Positions 35,757-44,004 of a DNA stretch of 64,000 nucleotides are shown here, in pieces (positions within the stretch are counted from its first letter, which is position 1; each line of letters begins with the position of its first letter). The position numbers and the translations under genes are program-made. This stretch comes from Deltaproteobacteria bacterium (GTDB lineage Bacteria > Desulfobacterota > Desulfobacteria > Desulfobacterales > Desulfatibacillaceae). The stretch is taken from assembly GCA_016235345.1 (NCBI GenBank), contig JACRLG010000013.1:117667-181666 (forward strand). The letters run 5' to 3'. A model generated the notes under the pieces. That model saw only the letters and a list, made by a program, of their open reading frames with translations. It had not been told where the DNA came from and searched no databases.

Positions 35757-36125
35757 TCAGGCTTCGACCTGCACGGCTTCCGCGCCCTCTGGCACAACCG
35801 GGGCCGCCGACAGGCCGGTATCGATCTTTTGGATCCTCACCGAGGTGAAGGGCTGGCGATGGCCGTTAAGGCGGCGATAGCGCTTACGGCGCTTGGTCTT
35901 GAAAACCAGGACCTTCTTGGCCTTGTCCTGCTCAACGATTCCAGCCGTCACCAGGGCGTTTTCCACGTAGGGACGCCCGATGGTGAGGTTTTCGCCGTCG
36001 GAAACCAGTAGGACCTTGTCGAAGCTGACGCTCTGGCCCTTGTCCCCGACAAGTTTCTCCACGCGAAGGGTTTCGCCTTCGGTGACGCGGTATTGTTTTC
36101 CGCCGGTAGCAATGATGGCGTACAT
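35757..36125 (-). CDS. rplU: 50S ribosomal protein L21
   Basis: L21 is a 23S-rRNA-binding protein. The 122-residue product starts MYAIIATGGKQYRVTEGE and has the signature FKTKRRKRYRRLNGHRQPFT, with a ~20-residue acidic tail beyond the usual end. It is the first gene of the rplU-rpmA-obgE-proBA cluster. Confidence 0.95.
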   Translation of the reverse strand: MYAIIATGGKQYRVTEGETLRVEKLVGDKGQSVSFDKVLLVSDGENLTIGRPYVENALVTAGIVEQDKAKKVLVFKTKRRKRYRRLNGHRQPFTSVRIQKIDTGLSAAPVVPEGAEAVQVEA

Positions 36126-36183
36126 GCCTTCCTCCCCTTAAAACTTTGATGAGCGCCGGTCGCCCGGTCGCCGAAAACCGTTC

Positions 36184-36213
36184 TTCTTAGCTTTGATATG
36201 CGATTATTGTCAA
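36184..36213 (-). promoter_or_regulatory. Sigma-70-type promoter for the rplU operon
   Basis: On the minus strand TTGACA (36208-36213), an 18-nt spacer and TAAGAA (36184-36189), about 60 nt before the rplU start. Confidence 0.65.
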
Positions 36214-36398
36214 CCCAATTTTGACAAACCCGGAAAAAGACTCCGTGCCAAGGTTTAATCCACAACATGTTGTAGGCAATGCCCCGTATGAACACGCCAA
36301 CACGGCGAATTATAAACCTTGCCCGGCTTTCTGCGGGCAGGCCGGCTTTTGAGGGCCTCTCCTGCAGGCCCGAATTTACCCGAACCCTGCAAAAAAAA

Positions 36399-37229
36399 TC
36401 ACTTGATGAGTCCGGCTGCGGCCTTCCAGTCAATCCTTTTAATGATGTCGTCGCAGACCTCCGACACCGCCTCAATGGCCACCAGCACGGTCTGAATTTT
36501 CATGTAGTGGTTGGCGCGCCATTTGGGATCGGGATAGACCTCTATATTTTCCGGGCTTTCACGAACGCTGAACGGCCCCACGAAGATAAAGGTGTAGGCG
36601 GTGGGGGACTGCTCGCCGGGCTTGTCGGCGGAAATCCTGCGCACGGCGGCCTTGGCGTGGGGCGGAGCGGCAATGCTGTTAAAGCCGATGTTGTCGAAGC
36701 CGCCTGAATTGACGGTGATTGTGATTCGGGCGTTGTTCCGCCTGTTTTCGGCTTCTATATCCTGATAACGCTCTCCGCCCTCGGAGTTTTGGGCCACGTT
36801 CTGCATTTCGGCCTGGATGCGCTCCATTTCGGCCTGATTCCCGCTCGCCATGGCCTCGTTCATTTTGGCCATCAGGGCGTTTATCCGGCCCGTCATGTCC
36901 CCGAAGGTGTCCATGTCCCGATTCATTTGCCCCATGTCAACAGGCTGCTTTTTCTCGAAAAGGCATTCAACGGAAAAGGACCAGGGGTATTTGTCCTGGG
37001 ATGCGGACATTTCCTTAAGGGGCGTAATGTCGGTAGGCCGCTTTTCCCAGCCCTTGGGCATGGCGGGCAAAAGGGCCATCATTGCCTTGTTGTACTTTGT
37101 AAAGTGAGCCTTTTCTGCGGCGGTGGCCGGGCGCGGAGGGCCTTCGCCGTCAGCCAGGGCCGCAGCCGAAAAAACCATGACGGCGAGAAGAGCCGCCAAG
37201 CATGATGATATCTTTTTCACTGAAAACAT
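36399..37229 (-). CDS. Exported protein of unknown function
   Basis: A 276-residue protein with an N-terminal signal peptide (CLAALLAVMVFSAAALA). The middle is Met/Asn/Glu-rich and probably helical (residues ~95-145), and the end has beta-like segments (ITITVNSGGFDNIGFN, TAYTFIFVGPFSV). No family is recognised. It is monocistronic as far as the spacing shows. Confidence 0.7.
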   Translation of the reverse strand: MFSVKKISSCLAALLAVMVFSAAALADGEGPPRPATAAEKAHFTKYNKAMMALLPAMPKGWEKRPTDITPLKEMSASQDKYPWSFSVECLFEKKQPVDMGQMNRDMDTFGDMTGRINALMAKMNEAMASGNQAEMERIQAEMQNVAQNSEGGERYQDIEAENRRNNARITITVNSGGFDNIGFNSIAAPPHAKAAVRRISADKPGEQSPTAYTFIFVGPFSVRESPENIEVYPDPKWRANHYMKIQTVLVAIEAVSEVCDDIIKRIDWKAAAGLIK

Positions 37230-37343
37230 TTGGCAGTCCGTTCAAGTTGAGGTCATGGCAAGATTGGCGCTCTTGGTTGAGCGCATTTCATTAACCGACT
37301 GCCCCCCGCATTTCAAGCCACATCGGAAAGCGCTGACAGGGGA

Positions 37344-38189
37344 TTATGTCGGAAGCCCGTGGGCATCTCCGTCCATTACGGCCCAGAGGTAAAATTCGGG
37401 CGATGTTTTGACCCCCACGCCCAGGGCTCCGTCGCGCAGATAAAGCGCCCATGCGTAGGTTTCGTCGTACTTGCTTGTGGTGGATGACCAATGGAAGTCC
37501 CGAACCTCCGAAAACGGATGCCCGGCAGGAATGGCCGGGGAGTGCCGATCCAGGTCCACCAGGGTTTCAAGCTCGGATATTCCCGGAATCCGCCAGTTGC
37601 GGAAACCGAATCTTTCCTCCCGGTTCATCCTTTCCACTTCTTTGAATGCCGATTCCCAGTCGAGCGGACCATTGGCGCAGTCGGCGCTTTTTGTCCAGAC
37701 AAGTCCGGTTGCGCGGTCCGTCACTGTTTGGCCGAGAACGGAAAACCTCGCAGCCAGGGGTGTTGCGCCGCGCCATTTTTCGCGCGAAATTTTGTATCCC
37801 GCCGCCCCCCGCACCGGCCAGACCATGTAGGAGACGTCCTTCATTCCCTTGAACACGCGGGCTCCGCCGAAGTGCACGTACCAAGCCTGTTCCGGCAACC
37901 TCGCGCAGGTGGTGGAGGTCCAGTAATAGGTGTTTTCCACGTTTACGAACGGGTGACCCGGGGGCAGGCAGGGATTGATTAACTGGTGGCTTACGAGACT
38001 GAAAAGCTCCCGTCGGTTGGGGAGCTTCCAGTCGTCGAAGCCGAGAAAAAGAGAGCGGTTAAGCTCCCCGATAAAATCGAAGGCTTCTTTCCAGGCAAGT
38101 GGAAACTCGCTGATGGAAGCATCCCGCGCCCAGACAAGACCGGTTTGATTGTCCTTAACCGCGCCGTCTTGAAGGACGAATCTTTGCAT
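37344..38189 (-). CDS. Protein with two DUF1566 (Lcl C-terminal) domains
   Basis: A 281-residue product starting at 38189 (GGGGAAAA upstream). Two DUF1566 units are visible. The first has LVWARDASISEFPLAWKEA, DWKLPNRREL and TYYWTSTT; the second has LVWTKSADCANGPLDWESAF, NWRIPGISELETL and FHWSSTT. The fold is linked to surface or sugar-binding proteins, but no signal peptide is seen. It begins 14 nt after the end of the TOPRIM-like gene, on the same strand. Confidence 0.82.
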   Translation of the reverse strand: MQRFVLQDGAVKDNQTGLVWARDASISEFPLAWKEAFDFIGELNRSLFLGFDDWKLPNRRELFSLVSHQLINPCLPPGHPFVNVENTYYWTSTTCARLPEQAWYVHFGGARVFKGMKDVSYMVWPVRGAAGYKISREKWRGATPLAARFSVLGQTVTDRATGLVWTKSADCANGPLDWESAFKEVERMNREERFGFRNWRIPGISELETLVDLDRHSPAIPAGHPFSEVRDFHWSSTTSKYDETYAWALYLRDGALGVGVKTSPEFYLWAVMDGDAHGLPT

Positions 38190-38203
38190 TTTTCCCCGGC
38201 GGC

Positions 38204-38863
38204 CTAAAGCCCGATGTCGGGGCTGTCGAGTTTGAACCATTTTTGCATGGTCTGTCGAAATTTTTCAAAGGATTTGTCCAGGCAGCCTGTAAGGGGGATA
38301 GTTTTGGCCAAGTCGTTGAAAATGGACGCTGACTGGGGTTTACGAACCTTTCGAAGGGCATTCGCCATGGCGTCTTTGGGCCTGTGTGGTTTTGGAGCGT
38401 CTTTAATCCAAAGCCCGGTATCGCTTACAAGCCATTCTTTCAATCCCATGCTTTGGCCCTTCCAACCAAGGCAGGTTTCGACTTTTCGGGAGTCAGACCA
38501 CACCCATATTTCCAACTCAGGGTCCAATACAACCACAGCACTGCGCTTATCCCATCCGTTGGCGTTGAGGCGGTCTTCGACTTCCCGCTCAACAATTTCC
38601 TTTGATTTCTTCTTTGAAGGGTGCTCCTGGCCGCATCCTTCAAAGTCGAAGATTACAAGCGCGTGGGCGTATTGGCTTGAAAACTGCCTCAGAAATTCGT
38701 GGCATTTGCCGTAGCAACCTGAATCCCTGTTGGGGTGATTGATTATTTTGTATTTTATATTCCTGATGCCCATATCCAAAGGTCGGGACAACAATCCCTC
38801 CAAGGTAGCGTGGATATCTGCGTCTGCTGCGAGAATGATCAAATCGTTTTGTTCGGGGCTCAT
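38204..38863 (-). CDS. TOPRIM-like partner of AAA ATPase (putative defence effector)
   Basis: A 219-residue protein. The start at 38863 overlaps the ATPase stop (ATGA); open sequence further up is inside the ATPase gene. Acidic positions fit a TOPRIM-like layout: LAADADIH (D14, D16), IFDFEGCG (D73, E75) and LDPELEIWVW (D114, E116, E118). ATPases of the OLD/PARIS type are often paired with such nuclease-like proteins in anti-phage systems. I cannot name the exact family; nuclease activity is an inference. Composition is less GC-rich than the chromosome around it. Confidence 0.6.
   Translation of the reverse strand: MSPEQNDLIILAADADIHATLEGLLSRPLDMGIRNIKYKIINHPNRDSGCYGKCHEFLRQFSSQYAHALVIFDFEGCGQEHPSKKKSKEIVEREVEDRLNANGWDKRSAVVVLDPELEIWVWSDSRKVETCLGWKGQSMGLKEWLVSDTGLWIKDAPKPHRPKDAMANALRKVRKPQSASIFNDLAKTIPLTGCLDKSFEKFRQTMQKWFKLDSPDIGL
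38208..38221. repeat. Left 14-bp direct repeat of the ATPase cassette
   Basis: AGCCCGATGTCGGG, itself nearly palindromic (CCCGA-TG-TCGGG). The same 14 bases recur at 40224-40237. On the minus strand both encode the residues PDIGL right before a stop. Confidence 0.75.
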
Positions 38864-40116
38864 CCCAAAACACCCCCGGCAAACAGCTCCCCCAGATTGG
38901 TTTCCCCCTGCCACTCGCGCAGATTTGGATGACGGTCTCCGCGAACAATGTCAACGTAACCGGCTTTGGTCTTTGCAAAACATAAAACCTGCCTTGCTTC
39001 AGCCATGCTCAAAATTACAGGGGAATGTGTGGCCAAAAGGATTTGAGCGTCATAAACCGACTGCAAGGAGGCGAAAACCGCTTGCACCGCTCCTGGATGT
39101 ATTCCGTTTTCAGGCTCCTCTATGAGGTAGACCCCCGAAAAATCCGGCATATATGCTATAATGGTTAGGGCAAGCATCCGAAGGGTGCCGTCGGAAAGCA
39201 TCCATGACGGCGCGTCCAGGCCACTGTCGTATTTCACCATAATATAGCGGTGGCGGTCCTCTTCGCGCAGAACTGTGCGGATATCCACAATATCGGGAAG
39301 TGTGGAGCGAACGTGCCTGACCCAATCGGAAAACCTCTCCGGCGCCTCATCTTTTAGTTTCTGCACCACCCATGCGAGATTGGAGCCGTCCGGCTTGAAC
39401 TGGCGGGCTTGTCCCGGAGGGCTTGCCCGCTTAATCAATTGGCTGTTCAGGACAATCTGCTGGACGCCTTCAGCAAGCAGGTTTTTCAGCCATGTGCTGA
39501 CCGGAAGGTTGGATTCGTCTTCCGGTAGATTGCCAAGGGTGCTTCGCCTTGGCCCAAGCCGCATTGAAGGCTTCCAACCTTTGCCTTTTTCCTTGTATGT
39601 TTCGGAGTAATAGTTGTCATTTTTACCCAAAACTTTAGAAAAAACGGTTCTGAATTTCGGGTTTCTCACATGGCTCAAGATCGTACTGACATCAGGCGGC
39701 GCGTCCGGGAAAATTAATTTTTCCTGGGATATTGTTGGCAGCTCGTCATTTTTCAAAACACCGCGTTCCGCCAAAATACACAGTTCGCCATTTTCTGAAA
39801 GTCCGAATGAAATTTCATATCGTACTAGAGAAAAATCCATCTCCAAAATGGAGCGATACTTTTCCGGGATTTCCGATTCTATGGATAGCTCAAATCGATC
39901 ACCCTTGCGGCCCCACACAAGATCGTGAAAATTGCTCGTCCTGTTATCGATTGCTGCATCTAATCCATCTCTTACAAGGTCTCCGAGAAACGTTACTACA
40001 TCGAGAAACGTCGTCTTTCCGCTGGCGTTCTGGCCCACGAGAATTTGAAAATCATCAAGCCTGCAATCAATCTTTTTCAAGCATCGATAATTAAAGGCTT
40101 CAATCCGGCGGATCAT
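38860..40116 (-). CDS. AAA-family (AAA_21, RecF/OLD-like) ATPase, putative defence
   Basis: A 418-residue SMC/ABC-type ATPase. The N-terminus IEAFNYRCLKKID leads to Walker A GQNASGKTT (residues 28-36). The C-terminal half has the signature-like LSDGTLRML, Walker B VYLIEEPENGIHPG and the His switch LLATHSPVIL. The architecture matches ATPases of anti-phage systems such as OLD-, Gabija- and PARIS-type. It is coupled to a TOPRIM-like gene. The ATG at 40116 has GGAG seven bases upstream; a GTG one codon earlier is possible. Confidence 0.82.
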   Translation of the reverse strand: MIRRIEAFNYRCLKKIDCRLDDFQILVGQNASGKTTFLDVVTFLGDLVRDGLDAAIDNRTSNFHDLVWGRKGDRFELSIESEIPEKYRSILEMDFSLVRYEISFGLSENGELCILAERGVLKNDELPTISQEKLIFPDAPPDVSTILSHVRNPKFRTVFSKVLGKNDNYYSETYKEKGKGWKPSMRLGPRRSTLGNLPEDESNLPVSTWLKNLLAEGVQQIVLNSQLIKRASPPGQARQFKPDGSNLAWVVQKLKDEAPERFSDWVRHVRSTLPDIVDIRTVLREEDRHRYIMVKYDSGLDAPSWMLSDGTLRMLALTIIAYMPDFSGVYLIEEPENGIHPGAVQAVFASLQSVYDAQILLATHSPVILSMAEARQVLCFAKTKAGYVDIVRGDRHPNLREWQGETNLGELFAGGVLG

Positions 40117-40219
40117 CACTTTTCTCCGGGCAATGGAAACACGTGGAGGCGACCCGCCCCCTTCCTTTATCGATATAGCATAGCGGAACTCTCTAAAATA
40201 TCAATAAATTTGATCGGGC

Positions 40220-40924
40220 TCACAGCCCGATGTCGGGCCTTGTGTGGTGGTCGAACCAGAGGGAGAAAAGGACGATGACCACGGAGACTATGCTTGCGCC
40301 GATCACCGAGGCAGGCACCGCCATGACGCCCATGTCCGCCCAGCTGGTGAGCGCCCCGTAAACGAGTACCATTAAGATGATCCAGCTCGCTATGTGCCAG
40401 GGCTCCAGGGTGGCCGCGATGCGCTTTCCCACCAGGACCTCCCAGCTTCGGCGGATTCTCGCCCTCTGGGCGCATTTGACGGCGAACGCCGCGTCCCGGT
40501 CGGTCATGAGCCGATAGCCCAGGTCCTGTTCACGCGCCGGGTCGAACTTCGCGCTTTTTCGGACTCTGCCGGTTCCTCGCTCGAACACCACGGTCTCGCC
40601 GCTCCTTCTGCCCCGGTCCCACCCGCTTTGCTGGGCTATGTCGCCGTTGTCGAAGCGGTCGATCCATGTTCCGTGCATTTTGCCTTCAAGAAAACTTCCC
40701 TGGCTCTGAATCTGGCCGTTTTCCCACCATTTGATCCAGGGGCCTTCCTGCTTTCCGGCCCGGTAGGAGCCTTCCATCAGCTTTTGGCCGTTTTTGTGGA
40801 AAAAGACCCAGGCCCCTTCCCGGCGTCCATCCAAAATCCGGCCCCTGGCGTAAACCGGGAAGCCCTTCCACACATCGAGGCCAAGCGGCCAGTAAATAAC
40901 CTTTTCATAATCGGAAACAGGCAT
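40220..40924 (-). CDS. MORN-repeat membrane protein
   Basis: A 234-residue protein. Residues ~28-115 form MORN/YwqK-type repeats (GRREGAWVFFHKNGQKLMEGSY, GPWIKWWENGQIQSQGSF, HGTWIDRFDNGDI). The C-terminal third has two hydrophobic segments (HIASWIILMVLVYGAL, VIGASIVSVVIVLFSLWF), so the repeats are tethered to a membrane. The last residues, PDIGL, fall in a 14-bp sequence repeated at 38208. It follows a 59-residue membrane-protein gene by 6 nt. Confidence 0.75.
   Translation of the reverse strand: MPVSDYEKVIYWPLGLDVWKGFPVYARGRILDGRREGAWVFFHKNGQKLMEGSYRAGKQEGPWIKWWENGQIQSQGSFLEGKMHGTWIDRFDNGDIAQQSGWDRGRRSGETVVFERGTGRVRKSAKFDPAREQDLGYRLMTDRDAAFAVKCAQRARIRRSWEVLVGKRIAATLEPWHIASWIILMVLVYGALTSWADMGVMAVPASVIGASIVSVVIVLFSLWFDHHTRPDIGL
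40224..40237. repeat. Right 14-bp direct repeat of the ATPase cassette
   Basis: Second copy of AGCCCGATGTCGGG, covering the last codons of the MORN gene. With the copy at 38208 it brackets the two-gene ATPase cassette plus about 100 nt of promoter region. Confidence 0.75.
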
Positions 40925-40930
40925 TTTAAA

Positions 40931-41110
40931 TCAATGCCCCCCGTCCGTCTTTTTCACGCCCAGAAAGGCCGTGGCCGCCGCTCCGGCATAAAGCGCCGCC
41001 TCGAACACCCCCACGGCGATCCATGAATGACCAGCGAGCGCGTAGACGATCCCGCCGCCCACAATGGCCGGAACCCCGAAAACCACCAAAACCCCAAGCC
41101 TGCGTGACAT
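40931..41110 (-). CDS. Small membrane protein, 59 residues
   Basis: Reading the minus strand from the ATG at 41110 gives a 59-residue product that starts MSRRLGVLVVFGVPAIVGGG, with a second hydrophobic stretch (VFEAALYAGAAATAFLGV) and a charged KKTDGG end. Two membrane helices are likely. AAGAAGGTG lies upstream of the start. The stop is 6 nt before the MORN-repeat protein start, so the two are co-translated. It overlaps only a frame-shifted shadow ORF. Function unknown. Confidence 0.65.
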   Translation of the reverse strand: MSRRLGVLVVFGVPAIVGGGIVYALAGHSWIAVGVFEAALYAGAAATAFLGVKKTDGGH

Positions 41111-41229
41111 GGCCTGACACCTTCTTTTATGTTTTTATTCGCCGCCCATTGCGGGCGGGACGCCCGCGCTCCCAGGAAACACCCGGATCGGCAACCCTTC
41201 TTTTTTATTCTTTTTCTAACCGCGACCTT

Positions 41230-41354
41230 GAGGGGCTTTCCAAAACGATGAGCTGCAAGGAAGGCGAGGAGGACGGGAAGGACGCGTACTAAAAGTACGC
41301 GACGCGCCGTCCTACGACGCCTGACACCGCAGATCGCGTTTTGGGGAGCCCCTC
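41230..41354 (-). repeat. Family A hairpin repeat, thiolase copy
   Basis: A 125-nt element. Outer arms GAGGGGCT-TT-CCAAAACG and CGTTTTGG-GG-AGCCCCTC; the arm nearest the thiolase includes the GA of its TGA stop. On the minus strand GATCTGCGGTGTCAGGC and CTTCCTTGCAGCTCAT are conserved; inner arms GGACGG with CCGTCC; apex CGTACT-aaa-AGTACG. Confidence 0.9.
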
Positions 41355-42642
41355 AGACGGCCTCAACGATCATCGCCATGCCCATCCCGCCGCCTATGCA
41401 CATGGAGACCAGGCCGGTTTTGGCGTTTACCCGCTTCATCTGGTTGACAAGGCTCACCATCTGGCGCGCTCCCGTGGCCCCAATGGGATGCCCAAGGGAA
41501 ATGCCGGAGCCGAGCGGGTTGGGCTTGTCCACCGGAATGCCGAGTTCCTTCATGCAGGCTATGGCCTGGGAGGCGAATGCCTCGTTAAGCTCTATCACGT
41601 CAATGTCGTTGATTCCCATTCCGGCGGCTGAAAGGGCCTTTTTGATGGCCGGTATCGGCCCTAAGCCCATGTAGGCCGGGTCGAGGCCCGCCGAGGCGAA
41701 GGACTTCACCTTCACGATGGGGGCAAGGCCCAAGTCCTTGGCCTTTTTCGCGCTCATGAGCAGCACCGAGGCCGCGCCGTCGTTGATGCCGGAGGCGTTT
41801 CCGGCTGTGACGGTGCCGTCCTTGGCAAAGGCGGGCTTCAACTTGCCCATTTTCTCCATGTCGGTGTCCATGGGGCGCTCGTCGGTGTCAACTATGACGT
41901 CGCCTTTTCTGCCCTTTATCACCACCGGAACGATTTCCTGGGCAAAGGTGCCGTTTGCGATGGCCGCCCTTGCGCGGGCGTGGGAAAGCACGCCGAGTTC
42001 ATCCTGCTCCTTGCGGCTTATTTCATACAGGCGCGCTATGTTTTCGGCGGTGACGCCCATGTGGTAGCCGTAGAAGATTTCGTAAAGGCCGTCAAATACC
42101 ATGAGATCGGTGATCTCGCCCGTTCCGGTTAGCTCCATGCGGTAGCCCCAGCGGGCCTTGGGAAGGGCGAGGGGCACGTTCGACATGCTCTCCTGGCCGC
42201 CCGCAAGCACAACCTCGCTCTGGCCGGTCATGATGGACTGGGCCCCAAGGGCTATGGCTTTCAGGCCCGACGCGCAGACCTTGTTCACCGTGAAGGCCGG
42301 CGTCTGGCGGCAGATGCCCGCCTTTATCATGGACTGACGGGCCGGGTTCTGGCCCTGGCCCGCGACGAGCACGTTGCCCATTATGACTTCGTCCACCGCC
42401 ACCGGGGTCAGGGTCTGGTCCCAGTTGTAGGATTCCTTTTCAAGGGGAATCAGGCCGTTTTCCTGGATTTTTTCAGGAGCCGTGGCCAGCATCGCCCCTT
42501 CGGCCACAGGGCGGAGCCCGGCCCTTTTGAGGGTTTCCTTCAAAACAATGCTTCCAAGGCTTACCACGCCCACATCCTTCAGAACCCCGCCGAAGGAGCC
42601 GATGGCGGTTCTTGCGCCGCTTACGATAACTGCCTCGTTCAT
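41353..42642 (-). CDS. Acetyl-CoA C-acyltransferase (thiolase)
   Basis: A 429-residue thiolase II-type enzyme joining or cleaving acyl-CoA units. The start at 42642 has AAAGGA eight bases upstream; the open frame runs on for 240 codons through antisense sequence and is not coding. The nucleophilic Cys is in NKVCASGLKAI (Cys123), and the end has GHPIGATGARQ and CIGGGMGMAM. An insert of ~30 residues (about 48-80) before VDEVIMGNVL makes it longer than the usual ~393. Probably beta-oxidation or acetoacetyl-CoA metabolism with the acyl-CoA dehydrogenase at 16953. Confidence 0.93.
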   Translation of the reverse strand: MNEAVIVSGARTAIGSFGGVLKDVGVVSLGSIVLKETLKRAGLRPVAEGAMLATAPEKIQENGLIPLEKESYNWDQTLTPVAVDEVIMGNVLVAGQGQNPARQSMIKAGICRQTPAFTVNKVCASGLKAIALGAQSIMTGQSEVVLAGGQESMSNVPLALPKARWGYRMELTGTGEITDLMVFDGLYEIFYGYHMGVTAENIARLYEISRKEQDELGVLSHARARAAIANGTFAQEIVPVVIKGRKGDVIVDTDERPMDTDMEKMGKLKPAFAKDGTVTAGNASGINDGAASVLLMSAKKAKDLGLAPIVKVKSFASAGLDPAYMGLGPIPAIKKALSAAGMGINDIDVIELNEAFASQAIACMKELGIPVDKPNPLGSGISLGHPIGATGARQMVSLVNQMKRVNAKTGLVSMCIGGGMGMAMIVEAV

Positions 42643-42781
42643 CTTGAACATCCTTTCATTTTTTATGAACCGGAAACCGGAATTCTCTCCTGCCGGTTTT
42701 AACCAGATTTGACAAAGGATGTAAAGAGCTTCAAAAAGGCTGGAGCCGGTCAAAAAGGGCGGGCGTTTCGGAGGAAGACCC

Positions 42782-43464
42782 ATGTGCGTGTATTTTTTCG
42801 CGATAAACGTCAATCCGCGTTTTCCGGTCATTGTGGCCGGTAACCGGGACGAGTTCCTGGAGCGCGGCTCCAAGGCGGCGCATTTCTGGCCTTCGCCTCC
42901 GGACATGCTGGCGGGGCGCGACGAGAGGGACGGCGGGACCTGGATGGGAGTGAACAGAAAGGGCCGCTGGGCGCTTCTGACCAACTTCCGCGACCCGTCT
43001 TCGGTCAGGGCCGACCGGCCAAGCCGGGGAGGGCTGGTAACCGATTTTCTGTGCGGAGAAAAACCGCCCGAAGAGTGGCTTCTTTGCGTGGAGAAAGAAG
43101 CGGCCCAATACAACCCCTTCAATCTCGTTGCTGCCAGCGGGGCCGACATATTCTGGTTTTCAAGCAGGTTGACGGGGGTAAGGAGGCTAGGGGACAGCGT
43201 CCCGAAAGGTTGGAGCCCCTTTTCGACATGCTGGCTGACACGGAAACCGCGCCGGACGACAAACTGCCGGATACGGGCGTGGGGCTCGATTTCGAGCGGA
43301 TTCTGTCGTCGGTTTTCGTGAAAAGCCCGGTTTACGGAACAAGGTGCTCCACCGTGCTTTTGATCGACCACAAAGGAGTTCTCACGTTTTCCGAGCGCAC
43401 CTATAACAACTGCGGCCCCGGCGATTTCACCGGGGCCGCGTTCTCTTTTCGAACTCGAATCTGA
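42782..43464 (+). pseudogene. NRDE/TANGO2-family gene, broken by deletion and frameshift
   Basis: The first frame reads MCVYFFAINVNPRFP and VIVAGNRDEFLERGS, then NPFNLVAASGADIFW to about 43195. The remainder of the family (LFDMLADTETAPDDKLPDTG, PVYGTRCSTVLLID, LTFSERTY) continues in another frame to 43464. At the junction the usual YGLSN..LDTPWPK segment of ~30-35 residues is missing. So a deletion not divisible by three has removed the middle; a sequencing error alone would not explain the lost residues. Family function (haem or metabolite handling) is debated. Confidence 0.75.
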
Positions 43465-43470
43465 CGGGAA

Positions 43471-43878
43471 TCAGCTTAAGCCTTGGGAATTGAAGTAAGC
43501 GCTGTAGCGCTTGTCCACTTCAGCTATATGGCTGAAGAGCCAATTTTTGAGAAAGAGCGCAACGTCGATGAGATCGACCCGCTCGCCGCGCGCTTCCTTG
43601 TCAAGATACTCCTGCACCCTGGCTTTGAGATTGTCGTGGGCCAGCTTGTGGGTGGCGTATTCGGGATACCCGTAGCTCTGCATCAGGCGTTCTTCGTCGG
43701 CCAGATGCGTCATGGTGTAGTTCACTATGCCCGAAAGCACCGAGGCCACGGTCTCGCCGCCCTTGAACTCCATCATCTTGTCGTAAACCTCGTCCAGCAT
43801 GGTGAAGAGCCGCTTGTGCTGGTCGTCAAGCTGGTTGACCTTTACCGAGTAGTCGTCCTTCCAGATGAAAAAAGCCAT
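43471..43878 (-). CDS. Bacteriohemerythrin
   Basis: A 135-residue O2-binding di-iron four-helix protein. The start at 43878 has AAGGAGG seven bases upstream. The metal ligands are visible: His in FIWKDDYSV..QHKRLF, HLADEE, THKLAHDN and LFSHIAEVDKRY. In anaerobes these proteins bind or scavenge oxygen. A strong promoter precedes it. Confidence 0.93.
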   Translation of the reverse strand: MAFFIWKDDYSVKVNQLDDQHKRLFTMLDEVYDKMMEFKGGETVASVLSGIVNYTMTHLADEERLMQSYGYPEYATHKLAHDNLKARVQEYLDKEARGERVDLIDVALFLKNWLFSHIAEVDKRYSAYFNSQGLS

Positions 43879-43934
43879 GTACCATCCTCCTTTATTGTTG
43901 AAAACCAAACCCACCCGAAATTTTGTCACGCAAA

Positions 43935-43963
43935 ATAATATTGATAATTAATCCTAAAGTCAA
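43935..43963 (-). promoter_or_regulatory. Sigma-70-type promoter for bacteriohemerythrin
   Basis: On the minus strand TTGACT (43958-43963), a 17-nt spacer and TATTAT (43935-43940), about 60 nt before the start codon. Confidence 0.7.
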
Positions 43964-44004
43964 GGCCAAAATTTTCAATTCGCTTACCACCTGCACGGCG
44001 GCGG

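Noticed and set aside
38860..40116. Assigning the ATPase pair as a PARIS (AriA/AriB) system
   Set aside because: The ATPase is compatible, but the small protein lacks clear DUF4435 features by eye, so only the general ATPase plus TOPRIM-like type is claimed.
42643..43371. 5' extension of the thiolase frame by about 240 codons
   Set aside because: It runs antisense to the NRDE gene; the family start and ribosome site are at 42642.
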